Source of the DNA: an uncultured Candidatus Nitrosopumilus sp.
GTDB lineage: Archaea > Thermoproteota > Nitrososphaeria > Nitrososphaerales > Nitrosopumilaceae
DNA: 64,000 bases
Direction of reading: 5' to 3'
Assembly (NCBI GenBank): GCA_951812645.1
Contig: CATOSM010000002.1
Location: 62,001-126,000 of the forward strand
The translations under genes were made by a program, and so were the position numbers. Below, piece by piece: positions 45,941-55,011 of this stretch; the stretch's first letter is position 1; every line of letters begins with the position of its first letter. The notes below the pieces were generated by a model. The model searched no databases. It had not been told where the DNA came from and was given only the letters and a program-made list of their open reading frames with translations.

Positions 45941-46546
45941 CTAACTTGCCTCTGCTTTTTCTTCCTTTGCTGGCTCTTCTTTGCCACCGCCGGCTTTCTT
46001 GATTTCTTCTGCAATCCAATCACCCGCACCTAGGAATGGCTGTCTACATGTGATTCCAATCTTGCCCATTGCAGCAGCCTTGCCTAATGATACTGCAGTA
46101 ATTCTTGCACGAAGTGCAGAGCCGACTTTGAGTGTTCTGCCACTTTGGTTCGCTAAGATCATTCCTGATTTGACATCGCTCTTTAGGTAATCGTCCATAA
46201 CTTGTGATAAGTGAAGCAATGCATCTGTTGGACCAATTCTTACAAATGCACCAAAGTCTGTAATGTCTACAATTTCTCCTTGTACAATTTCTTGTAATTT
46301 TGGATAGAATGTTAAAGCCTCAAACTCGACTTTGTGGAATGTTCCACCGTCTCCCGCAATCATCTTTCCCATCTCATCTACTTTGGCATCTAAAATCATG
46401 ATGATGTATCCTAAATCAGCATTAATCATACTCTCGTACTTTTCTTTGAGAATGTTTACTGCTGCCTTTTTGAGTGTGGTACCAAACAAGCTTGGAGGAA
46501 TTCTAACAACATCAACTAGAGTAGATATAGAAAACAAATGTACCAT
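45941..46546 (-). CDS. rpo7: DNA-directed RNA polymerase subunit Rpo7 (RpoE')
   Basis: A 201-residue protein: an N-terminal RNP-like domain (VVRIPPSLFGTTLKKAAVN, DLGYIIMILDAK) and a C-terminal S1/OB domain (GEIVDITDFGAFVRIGPTD, ALLHLSQVMDDYL), then a Lys/Glu-rich tail. With Rpo4 it forms the polymerase stalk. Operon with spt4. Confidence 0.95.
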   Translation of the reverse strand: MVHLFSISTLVDVVRIPPSLFGTTLKKAAVNILKEKYESMINADLGYIIMILDAKVDEMGKMIAGDGGTFHKVEFEALTFYPKLQEIVQGEIVDITDFGAFVRIGPTDALLHLSQVMDDYLKSDVKSGMILANQSGRTLKVGSALRARITAVSLGKAAAMGKIGITCRQPFLGAGDWIAEEIKKAGGGKEEPAKEEKAEAS

Positions 46547-46687
46547 TTTTCTCGAATTTCAATTTATGAATGTTTAGGTGATTTTAGGCATAAATTTCCA
46601 AAGTTTTTGCACATTTTTCAAATAAATGAAAATTTCTTTTCAGACTCTAACTTATGTTTAAATAATGCAGACTGACTTTTTGACGCA

Positions 46688-47806
46688 ATGGTTGGAATCG
46701 ATCAAGTTCTTGAAAAACTCAGTACCGTAATTGATCCAGATTTGAAAAAAGATATCGTATCCATGGGTATGATCAAAGATTTAGAACTCAGTGATGGCAA
46801 TCTCAAATTTACTTTAGAACTAACAACTCCTGCATGTCCATTCAATGTCGAAATAGAAGATGATGTTAGAAAAGCAATTGCTGAGCTTTCTGACTTGAAA
46901 AATTTCGATTTGAACGTAACTGCCAAAGTAATGGAAGGGCGTTCTCTTGATGATGATGTTGGAATGGCAACTGTCAAAAACATTATTGGTGTCGCAAGTG
47001 GCAAGGGCGGAGTTGGAAAGTCTACCGTTTCACTAAACTTGGCCCTTGCATTGTCTCAATCTGGTGCAAAAGTTGGTCTGTTAGACGCTGACATTTACGG
47101 TCCAAGTATCCCATTAATGCTTGGAATGAAAGATGGTTTTATGGAAGTTGAGGGTAATAAATTACAGCCTGCTGATTCAAACGGATTAAAAGTAGTCTCA
47201 TTTGGTTTCTTTGCTGATCAATCTAACCAGGCAGCAATCTATCGCGGACCAATCATTTCTGGAATTTTAAAACAATTCCTAGTTGATACAAACTGGTCTG
47301 AACTGGATTACCTGATTGTAGATCTCCCGCCCGGTACTGGTGATATTCCATTAACTCTTGCACAAACTATTCCCATTACTGGAATTCTTGTCGTAACAAC
47401 TCCTCAAGACGTTGCAAGTGACGTAGCTGTTAAAGCTGTTTCAATGTTTGAAAAACTCAACGTTCCAATTATAGGCGTAGTTGAAAACATGAGTCATTTT
47501 ATCTGTCCAAACTGTGATGACAAACATTACATCTTTGGTGAAGGCGGTGCCAAGAAGATCAGTGAGAGATTTAACATGCCATTCTTAGGTGAAATTCCTC
47601 TCAACTCCGGAATTATGTCTGGCTCTGATTCAGGCAAACCCATTATGATTACAAATCCAGATTCTCCAAGTGCAGAAGCATTTAGAATCAGTGCAAAAAA
47701 TATTGCCGCACAATGTAGTATTATTGCAGCCAAACTTCAAGATGAAATTGCATCTGAAAGTTCTAGCGAAGAATCTGCTCCAGAACCAAATACCATCCAA
47801 TCCTGA
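46688..47806 (+). CDS. Mrp/ApbC-type iron-sulfur cluster carrier ATPase
   Basis: A 372-residue protein. An N-terminal MIP18/DUF59 domain (residues 1-90, TTPACPFN) is fused to a ParA-like P-loop ATPase: deviant Walker A GVASGKGGVGKST, DADIYGPSIP, DLPPGTGD, and the cluster-binding C-x2-C (FICPNCDDK). A cytosolic carrier that delivers Fe-S clusters to apoproteins. Ends in a short acidic tail. Confidence 0.94.
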   Translation: MVGIDQVLEKLSTVIDPDLKKDIVSMGMIKDLELSDGNLKFTLELTTPACPFNVEIEDDVRKAIAELSDLKNFDLNVTAKVMEGRSLDDDVGMATVKNIIGVASGKGGVGKSTVSLNLALALSQSGAKVGLLDADIYGPSIPLMLGMKDGFMEVEGNKLQPADSNGLKVVSFGFFADQSNQAAIYRGPIISGILKQFLVDTNWSELDYLIVDLPPGTGDIPLTLAQTIPITGILVVTTPQDVASDVAVKAVSMFEKLNVPIIGVVENMSHFICPNCDDKHYIFGEGGAKKISERFNMPFLGEIPLNSGIMSGSDSGKPIMITNPDSPSAEAFRISAKNIAAQCSIIAAKLQDEIASESSSEESAPEPNTIQS

Positions 47807-47811
47807 TTCCT

Positions 47812-48306
47812 GTGAAGTTACCTGATTCTCTAAGAGACCAGCTGAAAATCCCCCTTGGAATTTTATTGCCTGATAGTCAAGCTGATAAAAATGGCATCCA
47901 AAAGTATCTCTCTGATGGCTCGTATGTAATTACAGTTGGTGATAGAACCACAGAAAAAATGACTGACTTTGGTTTAATTCCCTCATTACAAATTGTTGAC
48001 GGTCAAGAAAAAAGAGAAAAACGCATTGCCCCAAAATTAGAAAATGCCACTGAACTAACTGTAGATAATCCTGCAGCAGAAATCACACCTGCAAGTATCT
48101 CTATTATCAAAAAAGCTTTCACCCTGGAATCCCCTGTGAGACTTTTTGTTAATGGTGAGGAGGATCTTTTGGTTCTTCCAGCATGTGTTCATGCTCCTGA
48201 AAATACCGTTGTATTGTACGGCCAACCAAATGAGGGACTAGTCATAGTCGATGTTACTGCAGAAATTAGAAATAAAGTACAAACGCTACTTGATTTAATG
48301 GAATAA
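47812..48306 (+). CDS. GTP-dependent dephospho-CoA kinase (DUF359)
   Basis: A 164-residue protein starting at GTG 47812, 5 nt after the Mrp gene. DUF359 motifs: LGILLPD, YVITVGDRTTEKM, LQIVDGQEKR and FVNGEEDLLVLPA, in the order of the archaeal GTP-dependent dephospho-CoA kinases. It would catalyse the last step of coenzyme A synthesis. Confidence 0.9.
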   Translation: MKLPDSLRDQLKIPLGILLPDSQADKNGIQKYLSDGSYVITVGDRTTEKMTDFGLIPSLQIVDGQEKREKRIAPKLENATELTVDNPAAEITPASISIIKKAFTLESPVRLFVNGEEDLLVLPACVHAPENTVVLYGQPNEGLVIVDVTAEIRNKVQTLLDLME

Positions 48307-48307
48307 T

Positions 48308-48368
48308 CGGGGCGTGATGAGACGGTGGCTGTATGATTGATGATTACCACACTAAAACCTCTGACCCT
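48308..48368 (+). ncRNA. Predicted C/D box sRNA
   Basis: Immediately after the preceding stop: a GGGG strand, box C GTGATGA (48314-48320), a 12-nt guide (48321-48332), D'-like ATGA (48333-48336), C' TGATGAT (48338-48344), a 16-nt second guide region (48345-48360), box D CTGA (48361-48364), then a CCC strand that can close a terminal stem with the GGGG. Order, spacing and length (about 60 nt) fit archaeal guides for rRNA/tRNA 2'-O-methylation. D' is a variant of CTGA. The target is not assigned. Confidence 0.65.
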
Positions 48369-48458
48369 GTTAATTCATAATTTACCAAATCAAAATACAC
48401 TAAACTTTGCACAACAATTGACATTTCAAGATAAACACAGATTCTATCAGGCATAATT

Positions 48459-48836
48459 GTGAAATTAGATCCTGATCTTACACTGCAAATTTTAGAAAAA
48501 GTCGGCATTTACTCTAGTCATTTTTCAGTTTCTGAACCTCAGATTCTATTAACTACTAAGGAAGTTTTAGATGCTCCAAAAGAAAAGACTGAAGGCAGAC
48601 GTACTTCAGCCTACAAATATTATGGGGTATCTTATCTGCAACACAATCTTGTTTTCATTAACGTGAGAAAAATACCTGATGAAAAAACCTTGGAGAATAC
48701 TATAGTTCACGAATTAATCCATATGAGATTTCCCTATCTTGCCCATGGTAAAAGATTCAACAAATTAGTAAGACAAGGACTTGGGGGAAAAACTTTTCCG
48801 CCATATCGAAAGAGAAGTAAGATCGCCTCTATTTGA
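48459..48836 (+). CDS. SprT-like zinc metallopeptidase
   Basis: A 125-residue protein from GTG 48459. Catalytic zinc motif TIVHELIHMRFPYLAHGKRF (H-E-x-x-H plus a downstream His). A compact SprT/YgjP-like fold. The substrate is unknown; related enzymes act on DNA-protein crosslinks or as general peptidases. Confidence 0.82.
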   Translation: MKLDPDLTLQILEKVGIYSSHFSVSEPQILLTTKEVLDAPKEKTEGRRTSAYKYYGVSYLQHNLVFINVRKIPDEKTLENTIVHELIHMRFPYLAHGKRFNKLVRQGLGGKTFPPYRKRSKIASI

Positions 48837-48871
48837 TTTATATTTACTAGGCTTTGGCAATCGGGTATAGC

Positions 48872-50905
48872 ATGGAAATAGCTGAAATTCTGCCTTTTAT
48901 CGCAGGTATTGCATCATTTTTGGTTGCAGGTGGCTTGGCTGCATGGATTACCAAACAACCATCCGGAACAAAAGAGATGATGGATATTTCCAATGCCGTC
49001 AAGGAAGGCGCATCTGCATTCTTGAAAAGGGAGATGAAGATTATTGTTCCGGTAGCTATAGCATTGACTTTGATTATCGGTATTTTCCTAACTCCTTCAA
49101 ACGGAATTGCATTTGCAGTCGGTGCAGCATTGTCTGCAGTGGCTGGAATTATTTCATTGAAAATCACAGTAAAGGCAGCAGTTAGAGCTGCAAATCTAAG
49201 TGGTACTGGTCTAGGGCAGACATTTGCTATGGCCTTTAGAGGTGGTGCAACAGTAGGTCTTGCAGTTCCTGCAATGGCATTGTTGGCAATTACCGGACTT
49301 TATTTGATTTATCCAGATCCAATTACAATTGCCGGTGTCGGCATTGGTGCAAGCCTGATCGCATTATTCATCAGAATCGGTGGTGGCATATTTACAAAAG
49401 CAGCAGATATGGGCGCTGACTTGGTAGGTAAAGTTGAAGCAAATATCCCTGAAGATGATCCTAGAAATCCTGCAACTATTGCAGACAACGTAGGGGATAA
49501 CGTTGGAGATGCAGCAGGAATGGGCTCTGACGTTTACGAATCATACATTGTTACTATTTTAGCAGCATTACTAATTGCAGCATTAATTGGCGCGCCAAAC
49601 TTTTTCCTTTATCCGATCTTAATTGGTTCATCTGGAATGATTGCATCAATCATCGGTGTGGTCATTGTTGGCTCAAAGAATGTCACAGATGTTATGAAGC
49701 CTCTGAATCGTTCATTTTATGTTTCAGCTGCTATTGCAATTGGGTTAAACTATGTGCTCATTACACAATTCATTGGCGATTCTCCTACATCATATGCCTT
49801 GTTTGGTTCCACTGTGATTGGCGTGATATTGGTTCCAATCATTCAAAAAATCACTGACAATTATACAAGTTACAAGAAAGGCCCTGTTAAAGAAATTGCA
49901 GACTCTGCAAAATGGGGTTATGCATCATTAACATTGATGGGAATCATCAAAGGAATGCAATCTACAGGACCATTTATGATCGCACTAGTTGTAGCAATCA
50001 TTCTCTCTTATGCTATTGCTTCTGGCGCTGCTCCTGAAGGTGCAGACCCAGTCCTATACGGTATCTTTGGAACCGCTTTGACTGCAATGGCAATGCTGAG
50101 CCTTGCAGGAATTGTTCTAAGCATTGATGCATTTGGTCCAATCGCAGATAATGCCGGTGGCATTGTTGAGATGACTGGGATGGGCGAAGAAAATCGTAAA
50201 GTCACTGACGAAATTGATGCTGTGGGAAATACGACAAAGGCCGTTACCAAAGGCTTTGCTATTGCCAGTGCCGCATTGGCTGCTTTGGCCATGATTCAAG
50301 CATTCCAATTTGAGGCATCTCACGTCTTTGAAGGCACTTTAGATTATAGTTTGACAAACCCTGCAATCATTGTTGGATTGCTTATTGGCGGTTTGATTCC
50401 ATTTATTATTACAGGACAATTAATCAATGGCGTATCTCGCGCTGCAGGGAAAATGGTTGACGAAGTAAGACGTCAGTTCAAAGCAGACGCTGGAATCCTT
50501 ACGGGAAAATCAAAACCAGATTATGCAAAATGTGTAGACATTGCTACTGCTGCATCAATTAAAGAATTATGGAAACCAGCTTTGGTTTCAATCATCGCTC
50601 CAATCATTTTAGGTATATTACTGGGTCCAACTGCAGTGGCAGGATTACTTATGGGCTCATTGGTCACCGGCATTCTCTTGGCATATCACTTGGCAAACAC
50701 TGGCGGTGCATGGGACAATGCAAAGAAACTTGTTGAAATGGAAGGTGAAAAAGGCTCTGAAGTTCACAAAGTCGCAGTAGTAGGCGACATCATTGGTGAT
50801 CCTTACAAAGACACTGCAGGTCCTGCACTTAACACTGTGATTAAACTACTGAACACAATTGCAATCGTCTTTGTATCTGCATTTGTAGCAATTATTGCCC
50901 TTTAA
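48872..50905 (+). CDS. hppA: Membrane-bound proton-translocating pyrophosphatase
   Basis: About 677 residues with around 16 membrane helices. ATG 48872 is chosen over TTG 48854. Active-site motifs: GGGIFTKAADMGADLVGKVE, DNVGDNVGDAAGMGSD and VGDIIGDPYKDTAGPALN. The sequence GNTTKAVTKGFAI has Lys where K+-dependent enzymes have Ala, so by the established rule this is a K+-independent H+-PPase. It couples pyrophosphate hydrolysis to proton export, saving energy in an autotroph. Confidence 0.95.
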   Translation: MEIAEILPFIAGIASFLVAGGLAAWITKQPSGTKEMMDISNAVKEGASAFLKREMKIIVPVAIALTLIIGIFLTPSNGIAFAVGAALSAVAGIISLKITVKAAVRAANLSGTGLGQTFAMAFRGGATVGLAVPAMALLAITGLYLIYPDPITIAGVGIGASLIALFIRIGGGIFTKAADMGADLVGKVEANIPEDDPRNPATIADNVGDNVGDAAGMGSDVYESYIVTILAALLIAALIGAPNFFLYPILIGSSGMIASIIGVVIVGSKNVTDVMKPLNRSFYVSAAIAIGLNYVLITQFIGDSPTSYALFGSTVIGVILVPIIQKITDNYTSYKKGPVKEIADSAKWGYASLTLMGIIKGMQSTGPFMIALVVAIILSYAIASGAAPEGADPVLYGIFGTALTAMAMLSLAGIVLSIDAFGPIADNAGGIVEMTGMGEENRKVTDEIDAVGNTTKAVTKGFAIASAALAALAMIQAFQFEASHVFEGTLDYSLTNPAIIVGLLIGGLIPFIITGQLINGVSRAAGKMVDEVRRQFKADAGILTGKSKPDYAKCVDIATAASIKELWKPALVSIIAPIILGILLGPTAVAGLLMGSLVTGILLAYHLANTGGAWDNAKKLVEMEGEKGSEVHKVAVVGDIIGDPYKDTAGPALNTVIKLLNTIAIVFVSAFVAIIAL

Positions 50906-51084
50906 TCCTCCACAATCAACGTCATATCCAACTCATCAATCTGAGACTGAATTGCTTTTTGTAAAGTTGGATCATGTTTTTCACAGAACTTGAAATAATT
51001 ATCGGCTGTTTGAAAACATCCGCAAATCCACTTGGTCTTCTTTTCTCCTTCCACTGTCCATTTTGAATATTTGGTATCTGCCAT
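50902..51084 (-). CDS. Small Cys/His-containing hypothetical protein
   Basis: A 60-residue acidic protein with W-I-C-G-C-F...F-C-E-K-H (three Cys and a His), a possible metal site. It is convergent with hppA, overlapping by 4 nt. It looks like a conserved short thaumarchaeal protein; role unknown. Confidence 0.65.
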   Translation of the reverse strand: MADTKYSKWTVEGEKKTKWICGCFQTADNYFKFCEKHDPTLQKAIQSQIDELDMTLIVED

Positions 51085-51140
51085 GCTGTTTTGATTTTGG
51101 TTAATCTAAAAATATGTTTTTGAATAAAAAGGAAAAATGA

Positions 51141-51398
51141 TTAAGGACAGCCTTCCATCTTTTGGATAAAGTAGCCTTTCTCCTTAATTGCCTGTTCTAC
51201 AGGCTCTGGTGCTCCTTGTGAATGGCAGAATTGACATTCGTTTGTTGTCATCTCTGCTTCTCCCTCACCGACGGATGCTAGCCATTCTTTACCATACGTG
51301 ATGGCTTTGTCATGATCTTTTTCACCCGTAATTACATCAAAGTGCATGGTGTGGCCATCTGCCGCTTTGACATAAGTGTCGTATACGTGAATTTCCAT
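51141..51398 (-). CDS. DUF2024-family protein
   Basis: An 85-residue protein beginning MEIHVYDTYVKAADGHTMHF, the DUF2024 N-terminal pattern, with a C-x2-C-H-S motif (NECQFCHSQ) in its middle. Cytosolic. Function of the family is not known. Confidence 0.8.
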   Translation of the reverse strand: MEIHVYDTYVKAADGHTMHFDVITGEKDHDKAITYGKEWLASVGEGEAEMTTNECQFCHSQGAPEPVEQAIKEKGYFIQKMEGCP

Positions 51399-51569
51399 AA
51401 ATGTAATTAAAAAAAGGGATATTTAATTCAAAACAGATTTTCAAGCGTGGCATGTCCATTATATGCTATTTGATGACTAAGAATTGAATAAAAGATACTG
51501 AATCGCAAGTAATTTTTGATCTAGGCATACATATCAACTATGATGTATATTCCTAATAGTTGAGATTAA

Positions 51570-52680
51570 ATGAAATATGATAAAGTTGATTTTAAAAATA
51601 TAGGCCCTATAGAAAAAGGTGAAATTCAACGTAACAAGATTAATGTTTTTTTGGACCTAATAATTCTGGTAAATCTATAGCTTCTAGATTACTTCATGGT
51701 GTTGGTCAACTGAATACTGGACCTACAGGAATTAATAGACTGATTAGTAGTAAAATGAATTCCCCATCAGAATTAAATGATCTTTACGGTTATTCTATTT
51801 TAAACAGTGCCGGCATGGGCAGAGGAGATCTTTTAACACATCAAAAGAAATCCTGCAGCCTAGTAGTTCATTCTAGCAGAAAAACACCCCTAATTAATTT
51901 TGGATTTAAAAAATCTCCGCGTTCTTCACATGTCGATTCTAATTATTTAATGATGAGACGTTATGCTAGATCTACTCAACTATCCCGAGACAGTGTGTAT
52001 ATTCCAGCTGGTAGAACTGGATCTATTCAACTTTTCACAAGTATTACTCAGGTGAGAAATAGGTTTCTTCGAGATCTTTTAGGTTCTTTTAGAAGCAAAG
52101 ATTCTTTTAATGTGAAAAAACATCTCCAAAAGAAATCAAGAGTTTTACACGTTCATTAAGCAAAATGCCTGAACATTTAGAACAATTCCATGATTTAATC
52201 CTTGATGCACATGCTGAAGGAACGAACAAAAGCGTTCAGGATTTATTTTCAAACTTGTTCCCTGGGGCAATTGAATCCATGGGTGCTGGACTTCCTGAAA
52301 TAGTATACAGAGATCCTACTGGATTCATAACTGAAATTGAATCTGCAGGTTCTGGAACTGTTTCTTCTTTTCCAATTGTTGCAGGCGTTCATTACGTTAA
52401 AACTGGCGGTACTCTAATCATTGAAGAACCTGAAGCACATTTAGAGCCTGCAAGACAACTCAAACTAATTGAAGAGCTCGTTGCCATTGCCAAAGTTAAG
52501 AAAATAGATTTAATTTTTACCACTCATAGTGATTATGTCATCAAAAAATTATTGGCATTGGTGAGTCGAAAAAAGATTAAACATACTGATTTAGGCTTGT
52601 ATAGTTTTAATAGATCTGATTCATTAACTCAAATAGAAAAAATTGCTGTTGATAAAACAGGAGAAGCAGAACAGACTTTG
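51570..52680 (+). pseudogene. AAA (OLD/RecF-like) ATPase, frameshifted and IS-truncated
   Basis: ATG 51570 gives MKYDKVDFKNIGPIEKGEIQ; the frame is lost at a T7 run (51648-51654), and with one added T it reads VFFGPNNSGKSIASRLL, a Walker A. It stays open in that frame through SVYIPAGRTGSIQLFTS to 52159. A second shift is needed to reach KEIKSFTRSLSKMPEHLEQF. Walker B (GGTLIIEEPEAHLEPARQL) and IFTTHSDYVIKKLL follow. The 3' end is cut by IS-F after TLNL. These features match P-loop ATPases of OLD-like and related anti-phage systems; no partner nuclease remains. Confidence 0.8.
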
Positions 52681-53122
52681 AACTTATCCTAAAACCCTCC
52701 AATACATCATGACGCATGCCAGATACACAAATCCAAGATAGTTGTCACAGTTCCTTTCGTATCTGACTGCCGTCCTGTGAAGCCCGCACTTGAGCCAGGC
52801 AAAGAACCGCTCTACGACAAACCTTGTCTTGCCATAATTTTTTTGGTTCCTGTTTTGTGCAACGTTCCTTGAGTTCCTTTTGTATGGAATGCAACAGTCA
52901 ATCCCATGGGATCTCAGATAGTCTCTGATGTATGCCGCATCGTATCCCTTGTCGGCATACACTGAGATGATCTCCCGTATCAAATCATCATCTACAAGTT
53001 CTGAGATGTTTTCTAACACATCAATGAATTTCGTACTGTCATGCTCATTTGCAGGGCTGGCCATGATTGAGATTGGCAGTCCTGTCTTGTCTACTGCAAC
53101 GTGTATTTTTGTGCCCAGGATC
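52681..53122 (-). mobile_element. IS-F: 5'-truncated fragment of a type 2 IS5-family element
   Basis: Only the 3' 442 bp remain. The canonical end AACTTATCCTAAAACCC is at 52681, and homology stops at 53122 (GTGCCCAGGATC). It carries the catalytic half (HVAVDKTGLP, YADKGYD, FVVERFFAWLK) without ORFA or the outer end, so it cannot move alone. The breakpoint lies only about 50 bp from the promoter of the beta-helix gene at 53202. Confidence 0.88.
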
Positions 53123-53171
53123 ACCTCTCTTTTATTCTGGACTTTTACATACACAATTTCTCTTATGTTAG

Positions 53172-53195
53172 TTTATTAATGCCTATGATCACAGG
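53172..53195 (+). promoter_or_regulatory. TATA box plus palindromic operator CCTATGATCACAGG
   Basis: TTTATTAA (53172-53179), a 2-nt gap, CCTaTGATCAcAGG (53182-53195; extended to GCCTATGATCACAGGC), then 6 nt to ATG 53202. Spacing is identical to the paralogous promoter at 27304-27327. Confidence 0.65.
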
Positions 53196-53201
53196 CATTC
53201 A

Positions 53202-55004
53202 ATGGCAAAATTTATGACGACACAATACGCAATATTTATGATTGCGACACTAACTATGCTGATTGCAGTACCTAGTGCATTTGCTGCCACGCTTCAAGTG
53301 GATAGTAACTGTGGTGATACTGATAGTGATGGTACATGTAATGATGGTACCACATACAAGACTATACAGGCTGCACTTAGAAATACAACTACAGTTGATG
53401 GTGATATCATATCTATCGCAGACGGAGAGTATACTTCTGATAATGCTTGGTTGACTGTTTGGAAGAGTGTTACCATAACTTCTACAAACGGTGATCATAA
53501 ATTGGATGATGTATTGTTTAAAAACGCCTATTTTAATCTAAGAGCAAACAATACAACAATTAAGGGAATAACATTTGAAGATTCACCATCACATGGAGTA
53601 CACTTCACGAGCGACGTGACAGGGATAGTTATCGAGAAAAACCATTTTAGCCATATTAGTAAAATGGGAATAAATATTTCTCCTGATGGTGATAGAGTTT
53701 CATCTGTAAAAATATTGGATAATCTATTTGAGAACATTGGATATAATTCAACTGATACAGCTGAATTGTCTCTGTATAAATCTGATAAAACTATCAAACC
53801 AGATAACTATTCTGCAATGTATGTTTTTAATTTGGTTGACTCTGTAATATCTGGAAATACTATTGATAAAACAACATCTAATGGTATGACTTTGAGACAT
53901 GTTGCTGATTTAATTGTAACTAATAATACAATTAAGAATGTTCCATACGGCGCAATAAACTTGTTAATGTCTGAAAACTCTTACCATTTGGTGCAGGATA
54001 ATACCATAACTAATGCAACATATCTAGATACTTGGTACCTTGATACAAAATATGCTAATGGTACAACATATGCAGAAAAAATACTTGAAGGTAAAGCTAT
54101 TGTTAAAGATGGCATTATTGATGAAAATCCAGCATTTTCTACTGCAATGTCTATCCGTGCTACTGATACATCAAGTGTTGCCATACTTGATAATGTGATT
54201 AGTAACTCCAAACATGGTTTAACATTCTGTCCTGGTGACTGTGACCCTGAGACATTGTTGCCTAAAGATTTACAGCATTTACAAACGTTGCTGTTCCAAT
54301 GTGGTGATGCGGATTCATGTAGTTTGCCTGATCTACAAGCTAAAATTGACAAAATGCAACGGGATTGGGGTAGACCATCTAGTGCTATCATAAGTGGTAA
54401 TGCTTTTGATAATGTGAGTGGGTTTGAGATTATCAATTCAATACCTGACTATGTGCTTTCAGCCCCTCTGAACTATTACGGCTCTGAGAAATCACCCTTG
54501 ATTACAAACCAAACTGAGAATACCATTTTTGGTAATGTTGTATTTGGTCCATGGTATGCAGATGCTGCACTTACACAAGTAGCAGAACAGTCTGGATCCC
54601 AGCAAACAAGCCTTACAGCATACAATACGTGCTCTGTTGCCTTGGAAAAATCAAAGCTTGACCTTCCAAATTCAGAGTATGGCAAGACATCTGGCATTGC
54701 AACACAAAAAGTAACCAATGCTGGCTCTGTTGCACTTAGTACAATAGAGGTAAGGGTAACTGACTGGACTGATGAGACCAACACTGCAGTACCAAACATA
54801 CACAGTGAGATAAAACAGCAAGGAACAAACAGCTGGAATATTGTAAAGCCTGGCAGTTCACTTGATATCACAGAGAATCTTCCTGTACCACGTGATGGCA
54901 ACAGCAAGATGTCCCTTGATTATCGTGTAGATATGACAGGAAATAGTAATGGTCCAAGCGGTTCTATCAAGCAGACAGTCACATACATTGCAGACTGTAG
55001 TTAG
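53202..55004 (+). CDS. Secreted parallel beta-helix surface protein (paralogue of 27334)
   Basis: A 600-residue protein: signal peptide (TTQYAIFMIATLTMLIAVPSAFA), the Cys-paired start CGDTDSDGTCNDGTTYKTIQ, beta-helix rungs with N-N-T-I (LIVTNNTIKN, YHLVQDNTIT, VISGNTID) and a C-terminal beta domain ending KQTVTYIADCS. Against the 27334 protein it has an extra Cys-containing insertion (CPGDCDPE, CGDADSC). The next gene begins 8 nt downstream, suggesting an operon. Probably an extracellular matrix or S-layer-associated protein. Confidence 0.82.
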   Translation: MAKFMTTQYAIFMIATLTMLIAVPSAFAATLQVDSNCGDTDSDGTCNDGTTYKTIQAALRNTTTVDGDIISIADGEYTSDNAWLTVWKSVTITSTNGDHKLDDVLFKNAYFNLRANNTTIKGITFEDSPSHGVHFTSDVTGIVIEKNHFSHISKMGINISPDGDRVSSVKILDNLFENIGYNSTDTAELSLYKSDKTIKPDNYSAMYVFNLVDSVISGNTIDKTTSNGMTLRHVADLIVTNNTIKNVPYGAINLLMSENSYHLVQDNTITNATYLDTWYLDTKYANGTTYAEKILEGKAIVKDGIIDENPAFSTAMSIRATDTSSVAILDNVISNSKHGLTFCPGDCDPETLLPKDLQHLQTLLFQCGDADSCSLPDLQAKIDKMQRDWGRPSSAIISGNAFDNVSGFEIINSIPDYVLSAPLNYYGSEKSPLITNQTENTIFGNVVFGPWYADAALTQVAEQSGSQQTSLTAYNTCSVALEKSKLDLPNSEYGKTSGIATQKVTNAGSVALSTIEVRVTDWTDETNTAVPNIHSEIKQQGTNSWNIVKPGSSLDITENLPVPRDGNSKMSLDYRVDMTGNSNGPSGSIKQTVTYIADCS

Positions 55005-55011
55005 TGAAAAA

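Noticed and set aside
45751-46029. A 92-residue version of Spt4
   Set aside because: The extra N-terminal 30 residues overlap rpo7, are very basic and are absent from Spt4. ATG 45939 gives the normal length.
51465-51510. C/D box RNA suggested by TTGATGA and CTGA upstream of the ATPase pseudogene
   Set aside because: The boxes are only about 30 nt apart with no C'/D' pair and no terminal stem.
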